A DNA stretch of 64,000 nt from Neoarius graeffei (GCF_027579695.1 NC_083571.1:37317943-37381942); one strand, 5' to 3'; positions 11,451-22,849 are shown, counted from the stretch's first letter. A program made the numbers and translations. Notes: generated by a model not told the origin, from the letters alone.

Positions 11451-13000
11451 CAGGGCTTTTCAAAGTGTGGGGCGCGCCCCCCCTGGGGGGTGCCAGAGTT
11501 CTTCAGGGGGGGCGCAACGTGAGGAGCCTTTACCAGAGACAAAATGGATCGATTTTTAGTACCTAAAGCTACAGTGAGTGAGGAGACAGAGTTTGGGCCA
11601 AGCAAAAAAACCCAGAGCCTCCAGGATGTTGCGATTTGCAACTTCAGCGCAAATTCAACCAATCCCCCCGGATTCAGGGCGGTGTTACAATTATATCCAA
11701 TCATCGCAACTTTCCCGCAAATTTGACCAATCGTTGGCGTCGTCTTGAGGTGACGTCGACAAACTACCTTCCGCCTTACTTCCGTGTTTACGTTCAAGAG
11801 AAGCAGCATGCGCGCAGTGTTGCCAGATTAGTTTTAAGTGCATTTTGGCGGGTTTTGAACATATTTTGGACTGGAAAACATCAGCAGTATTTGGCAACAT
11901 TGCATGATGTGCGAGTCAGTGTTTATATAGGCTTAAATTCTGTTACTGAAAGTGTGTGATGTTTACAGTGAAGCACTGTGTGCACTTTATTTTTTTTTTT
12001 TTACTTAATACAAGAAATTAATGGATGCCAACATTTTTGCCAAAATGGTATTTTATTTTCCATTGTTTAGGCAGCTTCAGCATCATACTGTGAGATTCTG
12101 TTTAAATTGTTTTTTTTTTCTTCTATGAAGCCTGAGCCATTTATTTTATTAGTTTAAAATTATTGTTTAATTTAGTCTTCAGGAGAGACTGCCTGCACAC
12201 AGTACTAGTATTAATAGTTTTTTTTTTCTTACATGAAAGCTGAGGCATTTATATTATATTTTAAGGTAACTTCATGTTGTGCTGTGAGGTTCTCTGCACT
12301 TTAACTTTTGAACCAACAGGTGCATTTGGATAAGTAAAGCCTATTTTTCTGCATTTTTGTAGTCCTGGTAATCTTTTGTATTGGTAAAGTTGTGTATAGG
12401 ACCATTTCTCAGAGTCTTTGTTTTTTAATCAATAGTTTTTCAGTAATAACTTAATATTTAACATATCACTCAATTTTAATCACAAAAAGAGAAAATCGCA
12501 ACAATTTCTCACAACTTTCACTTCCTCCTGCAATGTAATCGCAACAAAAACCTAAACACTGCAACTTTCATCGCAATTTTTTTGGAAACCCCCGCAACAT
12601 CAGACATTTTAGCCCACAACAATCACAAAAAAGGCCCGCAGAATCCTGGGGGGACTGGAAAAAGAAGGAAGTATGACCACGATTATTTAAAGTTTGGATT
12701 TTCATGGACTGGATCTGAAGATGCTCCACTGCCACAGTGTGTTGTCTGCCAAGAGGTGCTAGCTAACGATACTATGAGATGTTTAAAATGCGTAAAAAAA
12801 AAGATGATGTTTTCAAAAGCACAGATGTTTAAAATGTGAAAAAGAAAAAAAGAAAAATGTGTACAACAACCATTTTTTAAAAATACGAATGGAACATTAA
12901 GTATAGCAACAACAAAAATTGTGGGGGGGGGGGGGGGGGGCGCTGTTGTTTATTTGCTCTCCGAGGGGGGGCTGACTCTCCCACACTTTGAAAACCCCTG
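11451..13000 (+). mobile_element. hAT (Charlie-type) transposon, internally decayed
   Basis: Terminal repeats CAGGG(C/G)TTTTCAAAGTGTGGG and an exact 8-bp duplication CTGTAGAT at 11443-11450 and 13001-13008, the hAT hallmark. It holds remnants of a BED-finger transposase and a possible second hAT-like insertion (11613-12657). An 18-G tract lies at 12923-12940. Confidence 0.88.
11544..12836 (+). pseudogene. hAT transposase N-terminal relic with BED zinc finger
   Basis: MDRFLVPKATVSEETEFGPS at 11544, then after about 1 kb of non-coding sequence GKRRKYDHDYLKFGF and PQCVVCQEVLAND (12650-12780). This resembles the start of ZBED5/SCAND3-type hAT transposases, whose BED finger uses C-x2-C...H-x3-5-H; here only the first cysteine pair survives before the frame decays. 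Confidence 0.7.
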
Positions 13001-13883
13001 CTGTAGATGAATGACAGTTCTTGATGCAGTGCCATCTGAGGGATCGGAGATCACAGGTGTTCAGCTTAGGCTTGTGCCCTTGCCCTTTACACACCAAAAT
13101 TCCTCCAGATTCCTTGAATTGTTTAATGATATTATGCACCATAGAGGGTGAAATATCCAAATCCCTTTTTATCTTTCTTCGAGGAACATTTGTTTTTAAA
13201 CATTTCAATAATTTTCTCATGCATTTGTTGACAAACTGGAGATCCTCAGCCCATCTTTACTGCTCAAAGATTAGGCCTTTCCTGGATACTGATTTTGTCC
13301 CCAGTCCTGATTACAGTCACCTGTTGACATTACCTTTTTCAAATTACATCATTATTTCACCTTATTACTAGCCCTAAACTGGCCCGTCCTAACTTTTTTT
13401 TGGAATGTGTTGCAGGTCTGAAATGCAGGAATGGATGTATATTCACAAATTAAATGAAGTTGACCAACAAAACATGAAATATCTTGGGTTCATTGAGACT
13501 GCAATGAAATACAAGTCAAAGTAAATTTAGAAATCACCACTTTTTTTTTTTTTGCATTTTTCATGATGTCATCTTTCATCCCGACTTTTTCTGATTTGGG
13601 GTTAAAGTACAACCTTGAAGACTAAATGTAAAGAAATTGTAAAAATATGAGTTTTAACGAATTTAATTTTTGTCGATATAATCCGTTGTGTATTTAACAC
13701 ACACACACACACACACACCACATCTATAAATACTTTTGTGTATTGTAGGACTTTTTTTTTTATGGGAGTTGCCAAACAAATTTATATTAGCATATTTATA
13801 GCAACAATATATTGCTCATGTTTGTTGTGTGAATTATTTTGTTGTACATTTTAATATTTAGTGTTATTTTTTTCATTTCGGTC

Positions 13884-14087
13884 AGGCGCCACCCGAACTG
13901 ATGATCACATCATCAGCTTTTCTTTGGCTAATCAGACACAAAGTACACTGCCACTCTTGCCAGAGTGGTTGGGGGTTAGGTGCCTTGCTCAAGGGCACTT
14001 CAGCCAGTCCTTCTGGTCCAGGGAATCAAAGCAATGACCTTTTGGCCCCAAAAATGCTTCTTTAACCATTAGGCCATGGCTTCCATT
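13884..14087 (-). mobile_element. Second tRNA-derived SINE family
   Basis: Reads on minus as GGAAGCCATGGCCTAATGGT (tRNA-like head), then GGCTGAAGTGCCCTTGAGCA and a short tail. Same family as 39235-39418. Confidence 0.6.
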
Positions 14088-14150
14088 GGTGTTATGATAC
14101 TGTTAGAACCTATTCTTACTGTATCTAGGGTTAGGGTAAAATTTTTTTTT

Positions 14151-14402
14151 GCATGTTCTCCCCGTGTCCGCGTGGGTTTCCTCCGGGTGCTCCGGTTTCC
14201 CCCACAGTCCAAAGACATGCAGGTTAGGTTAACTGGTGGCTCTAAATTGACCGTGAGTGTGAATGGTTGTCTGTGTCTATGTATCAGCCCTGTGATGACC
14301 TGGCGACTTGTCCAGGGTGTACCCCGCCTCTCACCCATAGTCAGCTGGGATAGGCTCCAGCTGGCCCGCGACCCTGTAGAACAGGATAAGCGGCTACAGA
14401 TA
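14151..14402 (+). mobile_element. 5'-truncated V-SINE split in its tail by a MITE
   Basis: Begins at the core GCATGTTCTCCCCGTG and runs to GCGGCTACAGA-TA. Its tail resumes at 15328-15345 as (ATGG)n after the 923-bp insertion. Confidence 0.85.
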
Positions 14403-15325
14403 GAGTAGAGTGGGGGAAAAAGCCCCCCTTAAGGAAAATTCAGTTTTTCTCCAAGTTGAAATGAACCATGTGTTTAGTTTTAATCATAGTTTTTGACAAC
14501 AGTGACATGAACAATAATGCCACCTAAAGTTTGCCTAAAGTTAATACTTAATTTTTTTTTAACAAAAACAAACATTGTGCCAAGGGGGCCTTTTACTCCC
14601 CCAGTGGGGTAAAAGGCCCCCTGAGGTGGGGCAATAGGCCCCCTCACTCAAAAAAAGCTGTTTGGATAGCAAAAGTGTTTACTTAAGCCTATAATGTGAA
14701 AGAAACAAGAAAATATCCCTGAATTAATGAATAGATGCATTATTTTATTATATTTCGCATTTTAATTTCAATATAATTTTGTGTGGATTGAACATGAATT
14801 AACAAAGAACATGTGCATCAATAAATAATGCTAATTGAATCAATGAATTCATTAGCTATCTGCTATTCAGAAATGTATGAAATACAGTAATTATGATAAA
14901 AGGAAACGATGCCCCCTGGGGGCCATTTACCCCGCCATTAAGGGGGCGTTTTACCCCACAGACTACACTTTTACAAAAAAGGGTCTTACTTTCAAAATGT
15001 GATTCAACTTTTTACACCTAATGTATTTTTTTTAACGTACTGACTTGTCTACTCATACCACATACACAGCTGTGATATCTGACGAAATAGCAGCTATCTA
15101 AATACAGTTTCACTGATATCTGAAAATTATATCACTTACCATGAAATTTGATTTCTCTCCGCTGCGTTGCTGATATGCGATCCACAGTGGATATTTGTAT
15201 ATCCCCGTTGTCAAGCCAGTCCATAGCAACAATAGAAATGTAACTTTGCTCCATCTGGTGGTTATTTTGGGTAAAACAGGCCGGGGGCGTATTACCCCAC
15301 GGGGGCATATTACCCCACTCTACTC
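14403..15325. mobile_element. TA-flanked MITE with repeated GGGGTAAAAGGCCCCC motifs
   Basis: 923 bp with inverted ends GAGTAGAGTGGGG and TA duplicated at 14401-14402 and 15326-15327. GGGGTAAAAGGCCCCC-type boxes recur in both orientations at 14412-14432, 14584-14642, 14910-14956 and 15270-15316. No transposase. The TA target fits Tc1/mariner- or ISL2EU-type mobilisation. Confidence 0.8.
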
Positions 15326-15656
15326 TAATGGATGGATGGATGGATATACGTCCTTGACTTGCAAGTTACGTCAAAGCAAAATAGAAACGCGGATGTCAGC
15401 CGTGTTGGTGGATATACAAATGCAGGGTCAAGTGACATTCCATACTAAACATAGTCACGCGTGCGCAACTCTCTTTGTTTCTCCACTGCTTTAAGCATTC
15501 TTTTAGCTATGCCATGTCTTTGTGCTGTATATGGTTACAGTCACTACAATACTCATGATCGTGACACATTCCGATTTTTTAGAATTCTGTCCGTGATTCG
15601 GAAAGAGGGCAAGGAAACTCTGAGGCTTAGTACAGAGAGAAGATGAGGGGATCAGG

Positions 15657-16280
15657 ACACTTCGTCCAATGACCATTTCATCCAAAGCCTTTTTCATACA
15701 CACTATCAATTATTTTATATTTCAGGTATTCCGCTGTTCACGAATGAAAGCCCCGTGAGAGTGCTGCTCGGCGCCTAAAGATTTAACATGATCCAGCTGG
15801 GTTTAAAAATTAATAATTCGGCCAAGGGAGCTCACAGTGAAGCCAAATTTTACAGGCACCTCCCTCTAAGCCTCCCCCTTCAAAAGAGCATGGTCTTGGG
15901 TCGGTAGGACCGTGCCTCGGCCTAGGGATTTGTGAACGAAGCCCCAGGCACCGAGCAGCGCTCTCGTGGAAGAAGTAATATGATCCAGCCGGAAACACAG
16001 AAATGAAAGGAGAGCAGCCTGCAATGACACGGGAGTTAACTCATCCCAGGGTCAGCAAGTGGCAAAGGCCGACATGGCTACTCCCCTTAGTGCACTCTTT
16101 AGTGTCGAAGCACACGTACTATGGCACTCATTTGCTTTACAAAAATGTGTCTTGCTTCAGTCAAATTCCATTGAGAATTCCTCCTTTTTTTCGAACAAAC
16201 ACCTGAAATATAAAATAATTGATAGTGTGTATGAAAAAGGCTTTGGACGAAATGTCTTAACTATTGGACGAAATGACCTG
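15657..16280. repeat. Long imperfect palindrome (foldback MITE)
   Basis: The outer arms match over about 70 bases (15657-15725 against 16202-16272), including CTGAAATATAAAATAATTGA and TGTATGAAAAAGGCTTTGGA. An inner pair also matches (15747-15775 against 15935-15970, GCTGCTCGG(C/T)GCC). Confidence 0.7.
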
Positions 16281-16380
16281 TATCCGTACTCATCGGCTGG
16301 TAGAAACTTATTATCTTCAGAAAAGTCTAACTTTTTAAACAATATGGGTCAAAACCACACATATCTATCTTCTCTTTGTA

Positions 16381-17295
16381 CAACCCCGATTCCAAAAAAG
16401 TTGGGACAAAGTACAAATTGTAAATAAAAACGGAATGCAATAATTTACAAATCTCAAAAACTGATATTGTATTCACAATAGAACATAGACAACATATCAA
16501 ATGTCGAAAGTGAGACATTTTGAAATTTCATGCTAAATATTGGCTCATTTGAAATTTCATGACAGCAACACATCTCAAAAAAAGTTGGGTCAGGGGCAAT
16601 AAGAGGCTGGAAAAGTTAAAGGTACAAAAAAGGAACAGCTGGAGGACCAAATTGCAACTCATTAGGTCAATTGGCAATAGGTCATTAACATGACTGGGTA
16701 TAAAAAGAGCATCTTGGAGTGGCAGCGGCTCTCAGAAGTAAAGATGGGAAGAGGATCACCAATCCCCCTAATTCTGCACCGACAAATAGTGGAGCAATAT
16801 CAGAAAGGAGTTCCACAGTGTAAAATTGCAAAGAGTTTGAACATATCATCTACAGTGCATAATATCAAAAGATTCAGAGAATCTGGAAGAATCTCTGTGC
16901 GTAAGGGTCAAGGCCGGAAAACCATACTGGGTGCCTGTGATCTTCGGGCCCTTAGATGGCACTGCATCACATACAGGCATGCTTCTGTATTGGAAATCAC
17001 AAAATGGGCTCAGGAATATTTCCAGAGAACATTATCTGTGAACACAATTCACTGTGCCATCCACTGTTGCCAACTAAAACTCTATAGTTCAAAGAAGACG
17101 CCGTATCTAAACATGATCCAGAAGCGCAGACGTCTTCTCTGGGCCAAGGCTCATTTAAAATGGACTGTGGCAAAGTGGAAAACTGTTCTGTGGTCAGACA
17201 AATCAAAATTTGAAGTTCTTTATGGAAATCAGGGACGCCGTGTCATTCGGACTAAATAGAAGAAGGACGACACAAGTTATCAGCGCTCAGTTCAT
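16381..17295 (+). mobile_element. Tc1-like transposon (T2), 3' truncated
   Basis: Left end CAACCCCGATTCCAAAAAAG beside TA. It matches element T5 (19706-21312) until about 17295, where the sequence stops abruptly next to 5'-truncated T3. Confidence 0.85.
16744..17259 (+). pseudogene. Tc1-like transposase fragment (T2)
   Basis: MGRGSPIPLILHRQIVEQYQ onward: two helix-turn-helix units, then [12 protein letters not shown] with the first catalytic Asp. It ends at an in-frame TAG at 17257 and the rest is deleted. Two short in-frame losses (SS-TVHNI, HN-IKRF) distinguish it from T5. Confidence 0.8.
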
Positions 17296-17315
17296 ATCCA
17301 CCATCATGGCAGACG

Positions 17316-18849
17316 CTCATGACATTGTGAACCCTTTAGAATTTTCCATATTTCTGCATAAATATGACCTAAAACATCATTAGATTTTCACACAATTCCT
17401 AAAAGTGGATAAAGAGAACCCAGTTAAACAAATGAGACAAAAAATATTATACTTGGTCATTTATTTATTGAGGAAAATGATCCAATATTACATATCTGTG
17501 AGTGGTAAAAGTATGTGAACCTCTAGGATTAGCAGTTCTATCAAAGTTCTATCTAGAGATCTATCAAAGTCTGATCTTCACAACACGTTTGTGGAAGTGT
17601 ATCATGGCACGAACAAAGGAGATTTCTGAGGACCTCAGAAAAAGCGTTGTTGATGCTCATCAGGCTGGAAAAGGTTACAAAACCATCTCTAAAGAGTTTG
17701 GACTCCACCAATCCACAGTCAGACAGATTGTGTACAAATGGAGGAAATTCAAGACCATTGTTACCCTCCCCAGGAGTGGTCGACCAACAAAGATCACTCC
17801 AAGAGCAAGGCGTGTAATAGTCGGCAAGGTCACAAAGGACCCCAGGGTAACTTCTAAGCAACTGAAGGCCTCTCTTACATTGGCTAATGTTAATGTTCAT
17901 GAGTCCACCATCAGGAGAACACTGAACAACAAATGGTGTGCATGGCAGGGTTGCAAGAAGAAAAGCCACTGCTCTCCAAAAAGAACATTGCTGCTCATCT
18001 GCAGTTTGCTAAAGATCACGTGGACAAGTCAGAAGGCTATTGGAAAAATGTTTTGTGGATGGATGAGACCAAAATAGAACTTTTTGCTTTCAATGAGAAG
18101 CGTTATGTTTAGAGAAAGGAAAAACACTGCATTCCAGCATAAGAACCTTATCCCATCTGTCAAACATGGTGGTGGTAGTATCATGGTTTGGGCCTGTTTT
18201 GCTGCATCTGGGCCAAGATGGCTTGCCATCATTGATGGAACAATGAATTCTGAATTATACCAGCAAATTCTAAAGGAAAATGTCAGGACATCTGTCCATG
18301 AACTGAATCTCAAGAGAAGGTGGGTCATGCAGCAAGACAATGACCCTAAGCACACAAGTCGTTCTACCAAAGAATGGTTAAAGAAGAATAAAAAGTTAAT
18401 GTTTTGGAATGGCCAAGTCAAAGTCCTGACCATAATCCAATCGAAATGTTGTGGAAGGACCTGAAGCGAGCAGTTCATGTGAGGAAACCCAGCAACATCC
18501 CGGAGTTGAAGCTGTTCTGTATGGGGGAATGGGCTAAAATTCCTTCAAGCCAGTGTGCAGGACTGATCAACAGTTACCGTAAACGTTTAGTTGCAGTTAT
18601 TGCTGCACAAGGGGGTCACACCAGATACTGAAAGCAAAGGTTCACATACTTTTGCCACTCATGGATATGTAATATTGAATCATTTTCCTCAATAAATAAA
18701 TGACCAAGTATAATATTTTTGTCTGATTTCTTTAACTGGGTTTTTTTTTATCTATTTTTAGGACTTGTGTGAAAATCTGATGTTTTAGGTCATATTTATG
18801 CAGAAATATAGAAAATTCTAAAGGGTTCACAAACTTTCAAGCACCACTG
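17316..18849 (+). mobile_element. Tc1-like transposon (T3), 5' truncated
   Basis: The right end TTCAAGCACCACTG is intact, but the left end lacks its first ~20 bases. Same family as T7 (45101-46700). Followed directly by (TA)n and (AC)n microsatellites. Confidence 0.85.
17604..18631 (+). pseudogene. Tc1-like transposase, frameshifted (T3)
   Basis: MARTKEISEDLRKSVVDAHQ onward, then [32 protein letters not shown] and NPIEMLWKDLK; ends AAQGGHTRY. The DDE residues (WMDET, QQDND, PIEM) can be found, but frameshifts near 17932 and 18405 and a TAG near 18111 break the frame. Confidence 0.85.
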
Positions 18850-18858
18850 TGTGTGTGC

Positions 18859-18860
<2 letters not shown>

Positions 18861-18938
<78 letters not shown>

Positions 18939-18952
18939 TACACACACACACA
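18861..18952. repeat. (TA)n then (AC)n microsatellite
   Basis: About 60 bases of (TA)n followed by about 30 of (AC)n, between two Tc1 elements. Confidence 0.9.
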
Positions 18953-19446
18953 CTGCTCAGCGTAAATGAGTACACCCCCTTTGAAAAGTAACATTTTAGA
19001 CAATATCTCAATGAATACAATTTCCAAAATGTTGACAAGACAAAGTTTAATATAACATCTGTTTAACTTATAATGGGAAAGTAAGGTTAATAATATAACT
19101 TGGATTACACATTTTTCAGTTTTACTAAAATTAGGGTGGTGCAAAAATGAGTACACCCCACAACAAAAACTACTACATCTAGTACTTTGTATGGCCTCCA
19201 TGATTTTTAATGACAGCACCAAGTCTTCTAGGCATGGAATGAACAAGTTGGCAACATTTTGCAACATCAATCTTTTTCCATTCTTCAACAATGACCTCTT
19301 TTAGTGACTGGATGCTGGATGGAGAGTGATGCTCAACTTGTCTCTTCAGAATTCCCCAAAGAAAATCGTTTCTTTACACCACAAAGGTGAAGGCTACAAG
19401 AAGATCAGCAAAGCTTTACTTATCAGTCAGAATACTGTAGCAAAAG
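18951..19446 (+). mobile_element. Tc1-like transposon fragment (T4)
   Basis: Begins CACTGCTCAGCGTAAATGAG, a Tc1-type end. It includes a start-region fragment (HHKGEGYKKISKALLISQNT, 19380-19440), then stops where the Penelope-like fragment begins. Most of the transposase is missing. Confidence 0.6.
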
Positions 19447-19705
19447 ATGAAGTTTTAGGTCATATGAAGATCCTCAGGCCAGGACTCTGCTGTCTATCTT
19501 CATCTTAACAACAAAGGACACTCATTTCAGAATTGCAACATACGCATTTTAGCTACAGAGGATCGTTGGTATGAGCAAGGAGTTAAAGAAGCCATTTTTG
19601 TCAACCTGGAACAGCCATCACTGAACAGAGGTGGTGGTCTAAGACAGCCTTTCTCAACCAGGGTGCCGTCTGGCTTTGTTAGTGGTGCCGTCAAAAAATT
19701 ATATA

Positions 19706-21312
19706 CAACCCCGATTCCAAAAAAGTTGGGACAAAGTACAAATTGTAAATAAAAACGGAATGCAATAATTTACAAATCTCAAAAACTGATATTGTATTCA
19801 CAATAGAACATAGACAACATATCAAATGTCGAAAGTGAGACATTTTGAAATTTCATGCCAAATATTGGCTCATTTGAAATTTCATGACAGCAACACATCT
19901 CAAAAAAGTTGGAACGGGGCAATAAGAGGCTGGAAAAGTTAAAGGTACAAAAAAGGAACAGCTGGAGGACCAAATTGCAACTCATTAGGTCAATTGGCAA
20001 TAGGTCATTAACATGACTGGGTATAAAAAGAGCATCTTGGAGTGGCAGCGGCTCTCAGAAGTAAAGATGGGAAGAGGATCACCAATCCCCCTAATTCTAT
20101 GCCAACAAATAGTGGAGCAATATCAGAAAGGAGTTCGACAGTGTAAAATTGCAAAGAGTTTGAACATATCATCATCTACAGTGCATAATATCATCAAAAG
20201 ATTCAGAGAATCTGGAAGAATCTCTGTGCGTAAGGGTCAAGGCCGGAAAACCATACTGGGTGCCTGTGATCTTCGGGCCCTTAGACGGCACTGCATCACA
20301 TACAGGCATGCTTCTGTATTGGAAATCACAAGATGGGCTCAGGAATATTTCCAGAGAACATTATCTGTGAACACAATTCACCGTGCCATCCGCCGTTGCC
20401 AGCTAAAACTCTATAGTTCAAAGAAGAAGCCGTATCTAAACATGATCCAGAAGCCCAGACGTCTTCTCTGGGCCAAGGCTCATTTAAAATGAACTGTGGC
20501 AAAGTGGAAAACTGTTCTGTGGTCAGACAAATCAAAATTTGAAGTTCTTGGAAATGGAAATCAGGGACGCCGTGTCATTCGGACTAAAGAGGAGAAGGAC
20601 AACCCAAGTTGTTATCAGCGCTCAGTTCAGAAGCCTGCATCTCTGATGGTATGGGGTTGCATTAGTGCGTATGGCATGGGCAACTTACACATCTGGAAAG
20701 ACACCATCAATGCTGAAAGGTATATCCAGGTTCTAGAGCAACATATGCTCCCATCCAGATGACATCTCTTTCAGGGAAGACCTTGCATTTTCCAACATGA
20801 CAATGCCAAACCACATACTGCATCAATTACAGCATCATGTCTGCGTAGAAGAAGGGTCCGGGTACTGAACTGGCCAGCCTGCAGTCCAGATCTTTCACCC
20901 ATAGAAAACATTTGGCGCATCATAAAACAGAAGATATGACAAAAAAGACCTAAGACAGTTGAGCAACTAGAATCCTACATTAGACAAGAATGGGTTAACA
21001 TTCCTATCCCTAAACTTGAGCAACTTGTCTCCTCAGTCCCCAGACGTTTACAGACTGTTGTAAAGAGAAAAGGGGATGTCTCACAGTGGTAAACATGGCC
21101 TTGTCCCAACTTTTTTGAGATGTGTTGTTGTCATGAAATTTAATATCACCTAATTTTTCTCTTTAAATGATACATTTTCTCAGTTTAAACATTTCATATG
21201 TCATCCATGTTCTATTCTGAATAAAATATGGAATTTTGAAACTTCCACATCATTGCATTCCGTTTTTATTTACAATTTGTACTTTGTCCTAACTTTTTTG
21301 GAATCGGGGTTG
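19706..21312 (+). mobile_element. Full-length Tc1-like transposon (T5)
   Basis: 1607 bp, both ends intact (CAACCCCGATTCCAAAAAAG and complement), flanked by TA at 19704-19705 and 21313-21314, inside a hAT element. Confidence 0.92.
20067..21092 (+). pseudogene. Nearly intact Tc1-like transposase (three TGA stops)
   Basis: A cut-and-paste DDE transposase frame of 341 codons, the family's usual length, with no frameshift. Start MGRGSPIPLILCQQIVEQYQ; two helix-turn-helix units (about 1-110); catalytic [19 protein letters not shown] and LSPIENIW, with 34 residues between the second Asp and the Glu (DD34E). The only defects are TGA at 20490, 20760 and 20937: the first equals TGG in T2, the others fit CGA to TGA. 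End KRKGDVSQW before TAA. Confidence 0.88.
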
Positions 21313-21742
21313 TATTCCAACATTGAAATAAATAAAATGACTTCAAATTCCAAAAAACAATAGTTACACTAATGCAGATCATCGCTGCCTCATACATCAT
21401 CAAAATTTGTCTCACAGCCCCCTTTCCCATGTCACAACGTCACTGCCGGGGTCAGCGTATAGTCAGTGTGACTGCGTATATTTTATATGGGGGTGCCTTG
21501 AGAATTTGCATACTTCTGAAGGGTGCCGTGACTGAAAAAAGGTTGAGAAACGCTGGTCTAAGACACCATTTATCAGCCACCTACAATGCAGTCCATGGCA
21601 CACTTCCCAGACAACTGAATGCACACCAAAACCCAGCTGTTTTCAGTGACTCACAGGAGGACAGAGAGAACCAACAACCCATTGATCACCCCAACGACTC
21701 TCTAGGCTGTTCACACCCAGCCCCCAGTGACCCACACCAATG

Positions 21743-22325
21743 CCCCTTTTCCACCAAATCAGTTCCAGGGCTGGTTCGGGGCCAGTGCTTAGTTTGGAAC
21801 CGGGTTTTCTGTTTCCACTGACAAAGAACTGGCTCTGGGGCCAGAAAAACCGGTTCCAGGCTAGCACCAACTCTCTGCTGGGCCAGAGGAAAGAACCGCT
21901 TACGTCAGCGGGGGGGGGGGGGGGGGGGGGGGGGGGCAGAGTTGTTAAGACCAACAACAATAACAAGACCGTGAAAGATCGCCATTTTTAAGCGACGAGA
22001 AGCAGCAGCTGTACAAACGTGAAGTCATCCATTATTATTATTGTTGTTGTTGTTGCTGCTGCTGCTTCTTCCATGTTGTTTTTGCTTCGATATTCGCGCC
22101 AAGGTTTATGCAAACGTAGCGACGTAACTGACATATACAGCGATGTAATGACGTATACAATGACGTAACTGATGTACACAGCGACGTAATGACGTGTCTT
22201 CCATTAGCACTGCAAGCTATGGAAAAGCAAACTGGTTCTCAGCTGGCTCGCAAGTTGAACGAGTTGTGAACTAGCACCAGCACTGGCCCCGAACCAGCCC
22301 TGGAACTGATTTGGTAGAAAAGGGG
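21743..22325. mobile_element. MITE with CCCCTTTTCCACCAAATCAG ends (copy 1)
   Basis: The ends are inverted for at least 40 bases with few mismatches (CCAGGGCTGGTTCGGGGCCA). The interior holds a 27-G run (21910-21936). A second copy is in nansa intron 2 (36046-36560) and a fragment at 62636-62740. The target duplication is unclear. Confidence 0.75.
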
Positions 22326-22372
22326 TACAACAGGATGACTCAACGACACCTCAGGATTGCTTTTCATCCATG

Positions 22373-22849
22373 AGAGGATTCTTCTTCTTCTTTTGGCTGC
22401 TCCCGATTAGGGGTCGCTACAGCGGATCTTTCATCTCCATTGCTCCCTGTCTTCCGCATCCTTCTTTACCACACCTGCCACTTTCATGTCCTCTCTCACC
22501 ACATCCATGTATCTCGTTTTCGTTTGCCTGGCAGCTCCATCCTCAACATTCTCCTTCCCACATGCTCTGCATCTCTTCTCAGTATGTGCCCATACCATCT
22601 CAGTCTCATCTCTCTTAGCTTAATTCCCAAGCTCTCCACATGTGCTGTCCCTCTGATGTGCTCGTTCCTTATCCTGTCCAACCTCCCATCGCAAACCAAC
22701 TCTGCCACCTCCAACTTCGCCTCCTGTCTCTTCGTTAAGGGGACGGTCTCCAATCCATACATCACAGCTGGTCTCATGACTGTCTTATAAATCTTACCTT
22801 TCACTTTTGCTGGGACTTTCCTTGAGAGGATAAATACCTGATACTCCAT
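22373..22849 (-). pseudogene. RTE-type LINE reverse transcriptase C-terminus
   Basis: Minus strand: VMRPAVMYGLETVPLTKRQE, NEHIRGTAHVESLG and LRWYGHILRRDAEHVGRRML, the usual C-terminal signature of RTE-like LINE proteins (YGxET, RLRWYGH). The 3' end is GCGACCCCTAATCGGGAGCA plus a GAA-rich tail. 5'-truncated. Confidence 0.75.

Larger units (their letters stand above)
10871..13220 (-). pseudogene. Tc1-like transposase relic
   Basis: The N-terminal helix-turn-helix part (IKRDLDISPSMVHNIIKQFK, from 13220) and the C-terminal part (NAEKYIEILEQHMLP, LSPIEKVWRILK, 11122-10871) are both recognisable, in different frames and separated by the hAT insertion. The central catalytic motif has decayed. No product is expected. 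Confidence 0.75.
10668..13602 (-). mobile_element. Tc1-like transposon (T1) split by a hAT element
   Basis: Inverted ends CAACCCCAAATCAGAAA at 10668 and the complement at 13602, beside TA. Without the hAT (11451-13000 and its 8-bp repeat) the element is about 1.38 kb, the size of a fish Tc1 copy. Confidence 0.85.
19645..21555. mobile_element. Non-autonomous hAT carrying a Tc1 insertion
   Basis: Ends CAGC(C/G)TTTCTCAACC and an exact 8-bp duplication GTCTAAGA at 19637-19644 and 21556-21563. Without T5 it is only about 300 bp and non-coding. Confidence 0.88.
19492..21680 (+). pseudogene. Probable GIY-YIG endonuclease C-terminus of a Penelope-like element
   Basis: ILATEDRWYEQGVKEAIFVN, LEQPSLNRGGGLR then, past the hAT, HHLSATYNAVHGTLPRQLNA. 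R-W-x-E-x-G-V-K-E-A-I and LNRGGGLR are typical of the C-terminal endonuclease region in Penelope-type elements; the family assignment is from memory. The 8-bp hAT duplication falls inside the coding sequence. The upstream reverse transcriptase is absent. Confidence 0.5.

Noticed and set aside
14076..14408. 110-codon frame starting before the SINE
   Set aside because: Reads from flanking DNA straight into the SINE core frame; an accident of the insertion.
18029..18478. 149-codon minus frame
   Set aside because: Antisense of the T3 transposase.
18827..19291. 154-codon minus frame with a YIYIYI tail
   Set aside because: Translates a (TA)n/(AC)n microsatellite and a Tc1 non-coding end.
22440..22790. 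116-codon plus frame
   Set aside because: Opposite strand of the RTE reverse transcriptase C-terminus, which has recognisable motifs on minus.
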